Notes: a model not told the origin generated them from the sequence alone. A stretch of 64,000 nt of DNA from CADEEN01 sp963751775 (GCA_963751775.1 CAVVVW010000018.1:1-64000); one strand, 5' to 3'. Shown: positions 44,202-56,343, counted from the first letter of the stretch. Made by a program: numbers and translations.

Positions 44202-45533
44202 ATGCCCGATAAGCCGCGCATCAACGCCCCCTCGCTACGCCTGCTGGCCACGGCCGTCGCTCCGTTCGTGCTGCTGGCCGCCGCACTGCTGTTCCTCGCG
44301 TACCTTTGGCTCGATCCGGCGCCGCCCAAGCATGTGCTGCTGGCCACCGGCGTCGAGCAGGGCGCGTACAGCGAGTTCGGCAAGCGCTATGCCGCCTTGC
44401 TGGCCAAGCACGGCATCAAGGTCGATCTGCGCCAGACCCAGGGTGCGGCCGAGAACTTGGCGCTGCTGCGCGACGCCAATTCGGGCGTCGAGCTGGCTTT
44501 CGTGCAGGGCGGCGCCGATGTCGGTAGCGCACGTGGCGAGCAGGCTGACGCCGATCTGCAGTCGCTGGGCAGCATGTTCTACGAGCCGGTGTGGTTGTTC
44601 TACCGTGGCGAGAGTGCGCAAAGGCTGTTGAAGGCGCCGCGGCTCGAGCGCCTGGCGCAGCTTGCCGGCTGGCGCGTCAATATCGGCGCACCGGGCAGCG
44701 GGGCACCCAACCTGATGCGGCGCCTGCTCGACGCCAATCGGATCGACGCCGCCAGCATCACGCTGCTGCAGCAGCCGCAGACACCCGCCGTGGTTGACCT
44801 GCTCGAAGGCAAGCTCGATGCCATCGTGCTGGCATCGGCGCCCGAGTCGCTGATGGTGCAGATGTTGCTGCAGACCCCCGGCGTCCAGTTGTTCGACTTC
44901 GTGCAGGCCGACGCCTACACCCGGCGCTTCGGTTTCCTGTCGGCGGTGATCCTGCCGCGCGGCGTGGTCGACCTCGCCGGCGACCTGCCGGCCGCCGATG
45001 TGCACATGGTCGCGCCGACCGCGACGCTGGTCGCGCGCGAGGGCCTGCACCCGGCGCTGGCGCAGTTGTTCGTGCAGGCCGCGCAACAAGTGCACGGCGA
45101 GCCCGGCTGGTTCCAGCGCAAGGGCGACTTTCCGAACGCGCACGACGGTGAACGCCCGCTCGCCGCCGAGGCGCAGCGCTTCTACCTCAATGGCGTGCCG
45201 TGGCTGCAGCGCTACCTGCCGTTCTGGATGGCCAACCTGATCGACCGCATGTGGCTGGCCATGCTGTCGATCGTGGCGGTGCTGATCCCGCTGACGCGCG
45301 TGGTGCCGCCGCTGGTCGAGATGCGCATCCGCTCGCGCGTCTTTCGCTGGTATGGCCGCCTGCGCGAGATCGAGAACGGCGCCGGCTCGCGCCCGGCACC
45401 GGCGCTGCTGACCGAACTCGACGACATCGAGAGCAGCATTGCGAAGATCCAGGTGCCGCTGTCCTACACCGACGAGCTGTACGCATTGAAGAGCCACATC
45501 CAGCTCGTGCGTCGGCGTTTGCAGGGTGCCTGA
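44202..45533 (+). CDS. TAXI-family TRAP-type substrate-binding protein with C-terminal membrane helix
   Basis: 443 residues. An N-terminal hydrophobic helix (about 14-37) is followed by a binding domain starting HVLLATGVEQGAYSEFGKRYA. The GxxxGxY start and the LAFVQGGADVG segment are typical of TAXI solute receptors. A second helix lies near residues 350-372 and a helical cytoplasmic tail follows. It has membrane anchors at both ends instead of a free periplasmic receptor, and no TRAP permease is nearby. It may be a sensor-like or stand-alone receptor; the ligand is unknown. Confidence 0.8.
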   Translation: MPDKPRINAPSLRLLATAVAPFVLLAAALLFLAYLWLDPAPPKHVLLATGVEQGAYSEFGKRYAALLAKHGIKVDLRQTQGAAENLALLRDANSGVELAFVQGGADVGSARGEQADADLQSLGSMFYEPVWLFYRGESAQRLLKAPRLERLAQLAGWRVNIGAPGSGAPNLMRRLLDANRIDAASITLLQQPQTPAVVDLLEGKLDAIVLASAPESLMVQMLLQTPGVQLFDFVQADAYTRRFGFLSAVILPRGVVDLAGDLPAADVHMVAPTATLVAREGLHPALAQLFVQAAQQVHGEPGWFQRKGDFPNAHDGERPLAAEAQRFYLNGVPWLQRYLPFWMANLIDRMWLAMLSIVAVLIPLTRVVPPLVEMRIRSRVFRWYGRLREIENGAGSRPAPALLTELDDIESSIAKIQVPLSYTDELYALKSHIQLVRRRLQGA

Positions 45534-45657
45534 TCGCGCCATCCTGGCGCGTTGCGAAGCGTGCGCGACACACGGTCGACGCCTAGAATCCGCCACCCCT
45601 GACGATTCAGGCCGCGTGCCCACGACGCCCGCGGCCACCCTGCCGGAGACGCTGACG

Positions 45658-47460
45658 ATGGATACCCGCACCTCACCGATCCCGCTGCGACTCGAACGCG
45701 TGCGCGACGCTCTGGCCGCCCGCGGCCTGGCCGCGCTGTTGGTGCCCTCGAGCGACCCGCACCTGTCGGAGTACCTGCCCGAGCGCTGGCAGGGCCGTGT
45801 CTGGTTGTCGGGTTTCACCGGCTCGATGGCCACGCTGGTGGTCACCACCGACAAGGCCGCACTGTTCGCCGACAGCCGCTACTGGGTCCAGGCCGAGGCC
45901 GAATTGCGCGGCAGCGGCATCGAGCTGGTGAAGATACCCACCGGCGCGGCCACCCACCACATCGACTGGCTGGCCGGCAACGTGGCACGCGGTGGCACGG
46001 TGACGGTCGATGGCCAGGTGATCGGCCTGGCCGCGGCGCAGGCGCTGCGCGCCGGCCTGGACAAGGCCGGGGTGGCCCTGCGCACCGACGCCGACCTGCT
46101 GGCCGAGGTCTGGTCCGACCGCGCCAGCCTGCCGCGCGCCGCGGTCTACGCGCACCGCGCGCCGCAAGCCGCCACCGCGCGCACGGCCAAGCTGGCCCTG
46201 CTGCGCGAGGCCATGGCCCGGCAAGGCGCCACGCACCACTTCGTGTCGACCGTCGACGACGTGGCCTGGATCACCAACCTGCGCGGCGCCGATGTCGACT
46301 ACAACCCGGTCTTCCTGGCCCACCTGCTGATCGATGCGACGCGCGCGACGCTGTTCGTCGGCGCAGGCAAGGTCGATGCCGCGCTGGCGGCCGAACTCGC
46401 CGCCGACGGCGTCGCGCTGGCGGACTACGCCCAGGCGGCCGCCGCGGTGGCCGCCCTGCCCGCCGGCAGCGTGCTGCTGCTCGACCCGAAGCGCATCACG
46501 CTGGCCTTTCGCGAGCAGGTCGCCGCCGGCGTCAAGGTCGTCGAAGCCATCAACCCGAGCACCTTGGCCAAGAGCCGCAAGACGGCCGAGGAAGCCGCCT
46601 TCATCCGCGACGCGATGGCCGAGGATGGCGCGGCGATGTGCCACTTCTACGCCTGGTTCGAAGCCGCGCTGGCGCGCGGCGAGCAGCTTACCGAGTTGAC
46701 GGTCGACGCAAAGCTGAGCGGCGAGCGCGCCAGGCGCGCCAACTTCGTCGGCCTGTCGTTCCCGGTCATCGCCGGCTTCAATGCCAACGGCGCGATGCCG
46801 CATTACCGCGCCACGCCCGCCTCGCATGCCGAGATCAAGGGCGACGGCCTGCTGCTGATCGACTCCGGCGGTCAGTATCTCGGCGGCACCACCGACATCA
46901 CGCGCGTATGGCCGATCGGCAACGTCAGCGCGGCGATGAAGCGCGACTACACGCTGGTGCTGAAGGGCACGATCGCGCTGTCGCGCACACGCTTCCCGCG
47001 CGGCACGCTGAGCCCGATGCTCGACACCATCGCGCGCGTGCCGCTGTGGGCCGAGGGCCTGGAATTCGGCCATGGCACCGGCCACGGCGTGGGTTACTTC
47101 CTCAACGTGCACGAGGGCCCGCAGAGCATCAGCAAGGCCATACCGGAGGCGACGATGGCAATGGAGCCGGGCATGATCACGTCGATCGAGCCCGGCCTCT
47201 ATCGGCCCGGGCAATGGGGCGTGCGGATCGAGAACCTGGTGCTCAACGTGGCCGGGCCGAGCACCGAGTTCGGCGAGTTCCTCGATTTCGAAACCCTCAC
47301 GCTGTGCCCGATCGACACCCGTTGCATCGAGCGCACGCTGCTGCGCAACGATGAAATCGAATGGCTCAACGGCTACCACGCCACGGTGCGCGAACGCCTG
47401 GCGCCGCGTGTGCAAGGCGACGCATTGGCCTGGTTGATCGAGCGCACCCAGCCGCTGTAG
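45658..47460 (+). CDS. Xaa-Pro aminopeptidase (M24B, aminopeptidase P-like)
   Basis: 600 residues, the long three-domain form. Two creatinase-like N-terminal domains (SSDPHLSEYLPERWQ at the start) precede a pita-bread M24 core. Its metal ligands lie in LLIDSGGQYLGGTTDITR (two Asp), GTGHGVGYFLNVHEGPQ (His), MITSIEPGLYRPG (Glu) and RIENLVLN (Glu). It removes N-terminal residues preceding proline. A TAGAAT lies 68 bases upstream. It is intact over 1.8 kb. Confidence 0.93.
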   Translation: MDTRTSPIPLRLERVRDALAARGLAALLVPSSDPHLSEYLPERWQGRVWLSGFTGSMATLVVTTDKAALFADSRYWVQAEAELRGSGIELVKIPTGAATHHIDWLAGNVARGGTVTVDGQVIGLAAAQALRAGLDKAGVALRTDADLLAEVWSDRASLPRAAVYAHRAPQAATARTAKLALLREAMARQGATHHFVSTVDDVAWITNLRGADVDYNPVFLAHLLIDATRATLFVGAGKVDAALAAELAADGVALADYAQAAAAVAALPAGSVLLLDPKRITLAFREQVAAGVKVVEAINPSTLAKSRKTAEEAAFIRDAMAEDGAAMCHFYAWFEAALARGEQLTELTVDAKLSGERARRANFVGLSFPVIAGFNANGAMPHYRATPASHAEIKGDGLLLIDSGGQYLGGTTDITRVWPIGNVSAAMKRDYTLVLKGTIALSRTRFPRGTLSPMLDTIARVPLWAEGLEFGHGTGHGVGYFLNVHEGPQSISKAIPEATMAMEPGMITSIEPGLYRPGQWGVRIENLVLNVAGPSTEFGEFLDFETLTLCPIDTRCIERTLLRNDEIEWLNGYHATVRERLAPRVQGDALAWLIERTQPL

Positions 47461-47595
47461 CGCCGCAGTTCATCGCGGCCGGCGGCAACCCGTCGCCGCG
47501 ACGCCGCCGTTCGTCTCATCGCGCTGTGCCAGCACGACGCAGGCCCCTAGAGTGCAGCCATCGACTCTGCGTCGTTGACTGCCCAGGAGCCCAGC

Positions 47596-47775
47596 ATGAA
47601 CAAGCGCCTCGCCCCCCGTTTGATGTCGTTCGCACTCGCCACGCTCGTCACCTGGTCGATCTACAGTGGTATCGACACGCTGGCGCTCGAGCAGCATGCG
47701 GGCGCGGCGCAGATGTCGATGGCCACCAGCACGACCCAGGTCGCGGCCGCCAACGCGCGTGCGCCGCGCAGCTGA
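47596..47775 (+). CDS. Small exported or membrane-anchored protein (59 aa)
   Basis: ATG at 47596, preceded by AGGAGC at 47585-47590. It has a basic N terminus (MNKRLAPR), one hydrophobic helix (LMSFALATLVTWSIYSG) and a short polar tail rich in Ala/Thr/Ser. The family is not recognised. It is followed by a hairpin with a TTCG loop and lies convergent to the LytTR regulator, which could be its neighbour by function as well as place. Function unknown. Confidence 0.6.
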   Translation: MNKRLAPRLMSFALATLVTWSIYSGIDTLALEQHAGAAQMSMATSTTQVAAANARAPRS

Positions 47776-47794
47776 ACATTGCCGCCATCCGTCA

Positions 47795-47814
47795 CGGGCT
47801 GCTTCGGCAGCCCG
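47795..47814. terminator. Hairpin with TTCG tetraloop between convergent genes
   Basis: CGGGCTGC (47795-47802) and GCAGCCCG (47807-47814) pair perfectly around TTCG. The T tract after it is poor (TTGCGCTTTCC), so it is a possible two-way terminator for the small plus-strand gene and the minus-strand regulator at 47832. Confidence 0.6.
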
Positions 47815-47831
47815 TTGCGCTTTCCGGGCCG

Positions 47832-48611
47832 CTACATCTGGCGGAACAGGTGCAGGTAACTGCGGCTCACCGGCAGAACTTCGCTGCGGCCGTTGAGGTG
47901 CACGTCGGCCGTCTCGTTCACGCCGCGCGAAACCTGCGCTATGCGCGCCAGGTTGACGATCACCGAGCGGTGGATCTGCGCGAAGCGCTCGGGGTCGAGT
48001 TCGTCGGCGAGCTCGCGGATGGTCTTGCGGATCAGCGCCTCGCCGCCGTCCCATACCACCAGCGTGTACTTCTCGTCGGAGCGCAGGAACACCACCTGTT
48101 CGACCGGAATCAGCCGCACCGTGGTGCCGACCGAGGCCTTGATCCACTGCAACCAGCGCCGCGCCTCGGCGCGGCCGCGCAGCTCGCCGGCCAGGCGCTC
48201 GAGCACCGCCTCGGTCGCGCCATCCACCGCCGTCGCGAGCACCGGTGGCTGCAGGCGCTGCCGCAGGCGCTGCACCGTCTCGGCCAGGCGCGCCTCGTCG
48301 AAGGGTTTGACCAGGTAGTCGATCGCGCCCTGCTCGAAAGCCTTGACCGCGTACTGCTCGTAGGCCGTGACGAAGACGATCTGCGTGCGCCCGACCATGC
48401 TGCGCGCCGCGTCGACACCCGACAGGCCGGGCATGTGCACGTCGAGGAACACGACTTGCGGTTGACGGTCCTCGAACAGTTCGACCGCCTCGCGGCCGTT
48501 GCGCGCCTCGGCGACGACACGCAGCTGCGGCCACAGCCGGGCCAGGTGCGCCGCCAGGCGCTCGCGCAGCAGCGGTTCGTCGTCGGCGATCAGCGCGGTG
48601 ATTGCGCTCAT
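47832..48611 (-). CDS. LytTR-family response regulator (AlgR/LytR type)
   Basis: 259 residues. The receiver domain has the acidic pair DDEP, the phospho-acceptor Asp in VVFLDVHMPGLSG, the Thr/Ala in VFVTAYEQYAVKAF and the Lys in DYLVKPF. The C-terminal LytTR DNA-binding domain spans RLIPVEQVVFLRSDEKYT to FAQIHRSVIVNLARI and LPVSRSYLHLF. It is coupled to the histidine kinase by an ATGA overlap at 48608-48611. Targets unknown. Confidence 0.93.
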   Translation of the reverse strand: MSAITALIADDEPLLRERLAAHLARLWPQLRVVAEARNGREAVELFEDRQPQVVFLDVHMPGLSGVDAARSMVGRTQIVFVTAYEQYAVKAFEQGAIDYLVKPFDEARLAETVQRLRQRLQPPVLATAVDGATEAVLERLAGELRGRAEARRWLQWIKASVGTTVRLIPVEQVVFLRSDEKYTLVVWDGGEALIRKTIRELADELDPERFAQIHRSVIVNLARIAQVSRGVNETADVHLNGRSEVLPVSRSYLHLFRQM

Positions 48612-49690
48612 GCTTGATCTGCGGGTAGCGTGATCTCGACCCGCACGCCGTGCGGATCGACGCCCAGCAGCGTCAACTGGGCCTGGTTGCCGTAGGTCGC
48701 GGCCAGGCGTTCGCGCAGATTGGCCAGCCCGGTGCCGGGGGCCTTCGCCTCGTCGATGCCGCGGCCGCTGTCCTGCACCCACAGCGTGACCGACGCACCG
48801 TCGCGCCGGGCACCGATGTCGATGCGCCCGCCGGCCTCGCTCGGGTCGATGCCGTGGCGCACGGCGTTTTCCACCAGCGTCAGCAGGGTCGTCGGCGGCA
48901 GGCGCACGCCGCGCAGCGCAGGGTCGATGGCCAGCGCAAACGCCAGCCGGTCGGGCATGCGCATCTGCATCAGCTCCAGGTACGAGCGCACCAGCGCCTC
49001 CTCCTGGCCGAGCGTGGGCGCGCCCTGGTGCAGCTGCGGCATCGCGGCGCGCAGGTAGGCGATCAAGCTGCCGAGCACCGGCGCGGCGCGCGCCGAGCCG
49101 CTCTCGACCAGCGCCTGCACATTGGCCAGGGTGTTGAAGAGGAAATGCGGCTCGACCTGCGACTGCAGGACCTTCAACTGCGCGTCGGCGGCCTGGCGTT
49201 GCAGGGTTTCCCGCTCGAGCGCAAATTGCAGCGCCTGGGCGTTGGCCTGCGCGTCGCGCTCGCGGTACAGCCCACCGAGCGCCAGCACCATGCCGAAGAC
49301 CAACGCCGCGCCGCCGATCATGATGAAGCCGGTGACCCGCGCCGGGTTGCCGAACAGCTCGTGAAAGTCGCCGCCGGTCGAGACCAGGTAAACCGCCAGC
49401 GTGGCAATCGGCGCGGTCAGCCCGATCGCGGCCAATTGCACCACCCAACGCGGCAGCGGCGGGTGGCGCCACTGCCCTGCCGCCGTGTAGGCCAGCAGCA
49501 GCACGATGGCGATGAACAAGGTGCGCCCGAACAGCACCGGCAGCGGCGGCATGAAGACCGGCGCGATCATCAGGGCCGCGACGATCGCCAGGCCGATGGC
49601 CCAGCCGACGCTCTTGCCGGTCAAGGCGGAGAAGAAGCCGCGCCAGAAACCGGGCCGGGCGGGGTCGGCGCTCAGGGGAGTTGCAACCAT
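48608..49690 (-). CDS. LytS/AlgZ-type sensor histidine kinase
   Basis: 360 residues. Four membrane helices (about residues 28-150) are followed by a coiled segment and a His_kinase domain (PF06580) with QVEPHFLFNTLANVQALV carrying the phosphorylated His. The ATPase part has LVENAVRHGIDP (N box) and DSGRGIDE plus GTGLANLRERL (G boxes). It phosphorylates the adjacent LytTR regulator. No sensory periplasmic domain is present, so the signal is probably read in or at the membrane. Confidence 0.92.
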   Translation of the reverse strand: MVATPLSADPARPGFWRGFFSALTGKSVGWAIGLAIVAALMIAPVFMPPLPVLFGRTLFIAIVLLLAYTAAGQWRHPPLPRWVVQLAAIGLTAPIATLAVYLVSTGGDFHELFGNPARVTGFIMIGGAALVFGMVLALGGLYRERDAQANAQALQFALERETLQRQAADAQLKVLQSQVEPHFLFNTLANVQALVESGSARAAPVLGSLIAYLRAAMPQLHQGAPTLGQEEALVRSYLELMQMRMPDRLAFALAIDPALRGVRLPPTTLLTLVENAVRHGIDPSEAGGRIDIGARRDGASVTLWVQDSGRGIDEAKAPGTGLANLRERLAATYGNQAQLTLLGVDPHGVRVEITLPADQA

Positions 49691-49812
49691 GGCGCGCACG
49701 ATAACGCCGGCCGACCGCGTCGTGCGCGCCGCACGCGTCCCCGCGCGACGAAGCACGGATTGCCGGGGCCGGCCGGCGGCCGGAGGGCCTGGCCCACCGG
49801 GTCAGCCCCCGC

Positions 49813-52675
49813 TCAGACGCCCGCGCGCTGCAGGCGTGCCGCCAGGGCTTGCGTCAGCGTCTCGGCGCCATCGGCCAGGTGCGCGTGCGCCTCGGCGCTC
49901 AGGCCGCGGCGGCGCGTGGCGGCGTTGATGCGCGCCAGCAACTCGCGTGCCTGTTCGCGCAACAGACTCTTGGCGTCGGCGCGCGCCCCGCCGCTGCCGC
50001 GCAGCAGGCTCGCGGCCATGCGATTGAGGTATTCGCGCTGCAATTCGCGCCGCGGCGCGTGATGTCACCGGCGGTGCCGAGTTCGCTCCAGACCTCGCGC
50101 GTCAGCGTTGCGTACAGCTCCGAGAGCCGGAAGCTGTCGCCGGGCTTGCCGCCCGCGCCGACCGCGACCTTGCCTTCGCTGTCGAGCAAGCGTGCGGCAA
50201 CACCATCGCTCATCAATTGCGCCAGCAACGCGCGTTGCATGTCGAGCACGGTGCCGATGATCGAGTAGTCGGTGCTCACCGGGCCGTCGCCACCCGACAG
50301 CGCTTCGCCGCGTTCGTTGAAGTCAGGCGCCAGCTTGCGCTGCAGCGCCGGCGAGAGGCGGAAGCTGTCGACACTGAGCACGCCACGGGCCAGCGAATCG
50401 AGTGCGTCGCGCTGCACCGCCGCCGGCACCGGCAGCAGCGGGTCGCGGCCGCTGCCCGGGTGGTCGCGCAAGCGTGCGAACGCCGCCGATCTGGCGCACC
50501 AGGATGCCCGCGGCACGGCCGGCGTCGCGCACGGCGTAGCTGACGGCACGGCGCAGCACCGAGTAATCGGCCTCGGGCTTGAGCACCCGCGCTTCCTGGC
50601 GCGCGATGACGTCACGCGCGATCGCGATGCGCTTCTTGGCGAAGGCAACCACGTCCTCGCCGAGGTCGAAGTGCAGCGACTCGGGGTCGATGCCGAGGAA
50701 GTTGTCCTCGTCGGTGCCGTAGGCCAGCAGCGGCTCGCCGCTGCGCGACGCGATGCGCTGCAACTCGGCCGCCTCGTCGGCTGCCGCGATCGGCTTGTAG
50801 GCGTACTCGATGGCCCAGAAGTCGTAGGGCCCGAGCACCGTCTGGAACGGCGTGCCGCCGAGTTCGCCCGACAGCGGCAGGTTGATCGGCGCGTACTCCA
50901 TCACCGAACCGGCGAGTGCCGTTCCTGGCCGTGAAGTCGCGATCCGACAGTTGCTTGTCGGTGTACACGCGTGACGAGCGGAAGTTGTGGCGCAGGCCCA
51001 GCGTGTGGCCGACCTCGTGCAGCGTCGTGTCGGTCAGGTAGTCGAGCACGAACTGCTGCGCCTCGGGGCTCGCCGGGTCGATCTCGCCGCGCGCTTCGAG
51101 CACGTCCAGCGCATAGGCCAGCTGTTCCGCGGCAAAGTCGCCGTGCTCGCAGATCTGGCCCATGCGGCGCGCGCGCATCAGGTCGGCCAGGCGTTGATCG
51201 CTGGCGCTGGCGGCCATCGGCTCGGCATCGGGTGACTGCATCAGCGCCGGCCAATCGACCGCGGCGCGGCCGGCCAGGATCTGCGAGCGCAAGGCGCGCA
51301 CGCTGCGCGAGGACAGGCTCTCGATGCCGATGTCGGCGTCGAGGATCTCGCCGCTGCGCGGATCGACGTGGCTCGGCCCGATGGCGCCGAAGATCGGCTG
51401 CGCATTGGTCATCCAGCGGATCGACGCGGCGTTCACGTCCAGCGTGTCGAAGTCGGCGTCGTCGGGCTGCACCTTGACCGCCAGCGCGTCCTTGAAGCCG
51501 ATCTTCTCGAACGCCTTGTTCCACTCCAGCACGCCACGGCTGATCGCGTCGCGGTACTTCAGCGGAATGGTGTTGTCGAGCCAGAAGGTGATCGGCTTGA
51601 CCGGTTCGGACAGCGCGGCCGCGGGGTCCTTCTTCTCCAGCCGCCAGCGGTTGACGAAGCGCTGCCGCGGCGAGCGTTCGAGGTCGTCGCTGAAGTCCTG
51701 CACGTTGGTGGTGAAGTAGCCCACGCGGGCGTCGGCGACGCGCGGCGCCATCGGCGCCTCGGGCAGCTTGGTGATGGCGTAATACAGGCCGAGCACGATG
51801 CTGCGCGGGTCGGGTACCGTGCGCGGCACCGTCGGCGCCGGCACGCTCGGCGGTGCGCCGGGCTGCGGCACGGCAATGCTGGCGGTGTAGTAATGCGCGG
51901 TGACGTTGAGCACCAACTGCTCGGGCCCGGCACGCACCGAGGTGAACTGCGTGTTGCGGCTCTCCAGCGCGTAGCTCTGCCGGTAGGCGCGCTGCAGCGC
52001 CGCGCCCAGGCCCAGCATGTCGGTCAGGAACAAGGGGCCGGCATCGACCAGCACCGTCTTGCGTTCCGGGTGCGGCTGGCTGGCAACCGCCACGCTGCCC
52101 AGCAGGCTGGGCGCAAAGCCCGCTGCCACCGCACGCGCCGCGGGCGACTTGGCGTCGCGGGCGACGAAGTCGGTATTGACGGCCACCAGCTGCACGACGT
52201 TGTGCAGGCGGCGGAACTCGACGATGCGCTCGTCCACCCGCGCACCGGGCACATACATCGAGCCGCCGAAGATGCCGGACTCGCCGATGCCGCGCGCCAG
52301 TTTGGGCGACAGGAAGAACGGCTTGTTGAAGTCTTCCGGTCGCAGTTCGAGCCAGACCTTCTCTTCCTTCTGCCAGATGCCGATCAGGCCTTCGGTCTTC
52401 TTGGCGTCCTTGATGACGGTGGCAAACAACGGCGGCTGCGCCACCGGCGGCACCGCCGGCGACGAGAAGGGCGCCGATGCCGGTGCCGCCGCCGCGTTTG
52501 CGGCCTGCTGCGCCGACCCCGCACTGGCACTGGCGCTGGCCGCCGCGGCCGCGGCCGCGGCACCTGCATCGCTGGTGGGCGCGGCCGCCATCGTGGCACA
52601 GCCGGCCAGCGCGAGCGACACCAAGGCCAAACCCAGGCGGCGGGAGTTCGTGGATGACGGATCGAGACGCAGCAT
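49813..52675 (-). CDS. Large zinc-dependent metalloprotease lipoprotein, DUF5117/DUF4953 type (three frameshifts)
   Basis: About 954 residues from the ATG at 52675. A lipoprotein signal peptide ends LALAGC. An Ala-rich linker follows, then a DUF5117-like domain (LSPKLARGIGESGIFGG to ELRRLHNVVQ-like strands). The catalytic zinc motif is TLHEVGHTLGLRHNF (HExxHxxGxxH), and a long helical C-terminal region follows. One-base breaks near 50915, 50490 and 50055 split the last third. It is probably a periplasmic or outer-membrane protease; substrate unknown. Confidence 0.86.
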
Positions 52676-52960
52676 GCAGTCCTGCAATGTGGAGTTCGGA
52701 AGAGGCACGGATTATCGAAGCAACCGCGCCTGACTTGAAGCCGCGCAAAGTTTCAGCCCTCGGACCCGAGGGTTACCCCCAGGCGCCACCCAGCTTGGCG
52801 TTGTCGAGCGCGGCGCCCACCGGAGCGGGGGGTGGCGACGGCAATGCCCGATTGCCGCGACAAGGTCGCTGCAGTAGCCTGCGCCACCCTTGCCGCCCAC
52901 CAAGCCGCAAGGGAGAGAAATTTGGCCATCGCCGAACGACAACACACCGAGGAGAACGAG

Positions 52961-53375
52961 ATGAGCAATTGGTTCCTGCGCATTGCCGTGCTGTACTTGA
53001 TTGCCGGCGTATCACTGGGCATCGGCATGGCCGCCAGTGGCGACCATTCATTGCACCCGGTGCACGCCCACCTGAACCTGCTGGGCTTCGTGCTGATGAC
53101 CCTGTTCGGCCTGTTCTACCGGGTCGTGCCCGCGGCCGCCGAGACCAAATTGGCCAAGGCCCACTTCTGGATCTACGTGCCGCCCCACTTCGTTCAGATG
53201 GTCGCACTGACCTTGCTGTATCGCGGCAACGAGAAGATGGAGCCCGTGCTCGGCGTGACGTCGGCACTGGTCGGGATTGCCATCCTGTGCTTTGCCACGG
53301 TGGTGTGGAAGCACACCGGCAAAGCGCGCCTGAGGTCGGCCAGCGCGCCCGCGCCAGCGGGCGCGGGCACCGCGC

Positions 53376-53392
<17 letters not shown>
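52961..53392 (+). CDS. CcoN-like small membrane protein (4 TM)
   Basis: 143 residues with four helices. FLRIAVLYLIAGVSLGIGMA and HPVHAHLNLLGFVLMTLFGLFYR resemble the haem-copper oxidase subunit I (CcoN) segment carrying His ligands. PHFVQMVALTLLYRG lies in helix 3. It is far too short to be an oxidase. Such proteins are often annotated cytochrome c oxidase-like, and they may bind haem, but that is inference. A GAGGAG box precedes the ATG. The 285-base gap upstream contains only a weak dyad (CCCTCG…CGAGGG at about 52757-52772). Its last 17 bases overlap the convergent ettA end. Confidence 0.78.
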
Positions 53393-55040
<1,648 letters not shown>

Positions 55041-55156
55041 GGTCTTTCTTGCTCAATAAATGCAAACGCGGGCACCGCGCCCGCAACAGGCTGCTATTGT
55101 CGCTGCTGCGGGCTCGGCCCGGCACGCGCGGCCGATACTGGCCACAATCGCGCCCC

Positions 55157-56305
55157 ATGCCCCGCCCGCTGTGGTTGTTTTCGCTGGTCAATCTGGTCAT
55201 CGGCACTGGCGCCTTCGTGCTCGGCGGCATCCTGGCGCCGCTGGCACGCGATCTCGGTGTCGGCGTGCCGACTGCCGGCCAGGCGATGACGGCGTATGCG
55301 CTGTCGACCGCATTGCTTGCACCGATGGTGCTGTTGGCCACCGGCCGCTGGCCGCGCAAGCGCGCGCTGCTGCTGGCGTTGGCGCTGTTTGCCGCCGGCA
55401 ACCTGCTGTGTGCGCTGGCCGGCTCGCTGGCCGCGCTGCTCGTCGGCCGCGTGCTGATGGGCCTGGGCGCGGTGTTCACGCCGATTGCGGCCGGCGTCGC
55501 CGTGGCCATCGTCGAGCCAGCCCGACGCGGCCAGGCGCTGGCTTTCGTCTTCCTCGGCATCAGCCTGAGCTACGTGGTCGGCGTGCCGCTGGGCGCCTGG
55601 CTCGGCCTGCGATACGGCTGGCATGTGCCGATCTGGGTCGTGGTGGCGCTTTGCGCGCTTGCGATTGCAGCCGTGGCGCTGCGCGTGCCAGGCGACATGG
55701 CCTCGCCGGGCGCCAGCTTCAGGGGCCTGGGCTCTGTGCTGGCACGGCGCGAGATCCAGGCTACGCTGGCGCTGACGCTGCTGTACTTCATCGCCATCTT
55801 TGCCGTCTTCAGCTACATCGGGCCGGTGCTGCAGGCGCTGTCGCCGATGAGCGGCGAGCGCTTGTCGGTCACGCTCGCGCTGTTCGGCGCGTCGGGCGTG
55901 GCCGGCACCCTGATCGGCGGCGCGGCCAATGACCGCTATGGCAGCCGGCGCACATTGGCCGTGCAACTGTCTGCGCTCGGCGCCACGATGGCGCTGCTGC
56001 CCCTGGCCGCGGGCTCGTGGCCGGCATTGATGATCCTGCTGCTGGCTTGGGGCACGGCGGGCTTCGGCATGATGGCGCCGCAACAGTCGCGCCTGGCCGC
56101 GATGGCGCCGGCGCACGCGCCCATGCTCCTGTCGTTGAACACCTCGATGCTGTACCTGGGCACTGCCGGCGGGGCCATCGTCGGCGGCGCCCTCGCGTCG
56201 GCTCTGGGTTTCGAGCGTTTGGCGTGGGCCGGCGTGCCGTTCGTCGCCATTGCTCTGCTGATCCTTTGGCGAAACCCTGCATCGCAGGCAGCCTCCTGCG
56301 CCTGA
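55157..56305 (+). CDS. MFS transporter (drug/arabinose efflux, DHA1-like)
   Basis: 382 residues, twelve predicted helices. LVIGTGAFVLGGILAPLARDLGV opens helix 1. RVLMGLGAVFTPIAAGVAVAIV is the motif C-like helix, and GVPLGAWLGLRYGWH and GGAANDRYGSRRTLA give the inter-domain loop. It resembles AraJ/YdhP-type exporters. Substrate unknown. The ATG at 55157 has CACAAT eight bases upstream. Divergent from ettA. Confidence 0.88.
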   Translation: MPRPLWLFSLVNLVIGTGAFVLGGILAPLARDLGVGVPTAGQAMTAYALSTALLAPMVLLATGRWPRKRALLLALALFAAGNLLCALAGSLAALLVGRVLMGLGAVFTPIAAGVAVAIVEPARRGQALAFVFLGISLSYVVGVPLGAWLGLRYGWHVPIWVVVALCALAIAAVALRVPGDMASPGASFRGLGSVLARREIQATLALTLLYFIAIFAVFSYIGPVLQALSPMSGERLSVTLALFGASGVAGTLIGGAANDRYGSRRTLAVQLSALGATMALLPLAAGSWPALMILLLAWGTAGFGMMAPQQSRLAAMAPAHAPMLLSLNTSMLYLGTAGGAIVGGALASALGFERLAWAGVPFVAIALLILWRNPASQAASCA

Positions 56306-56343
56306 ATGCACACCCGCCGCTGCTCGCCCAGGCACTTGCCGGG

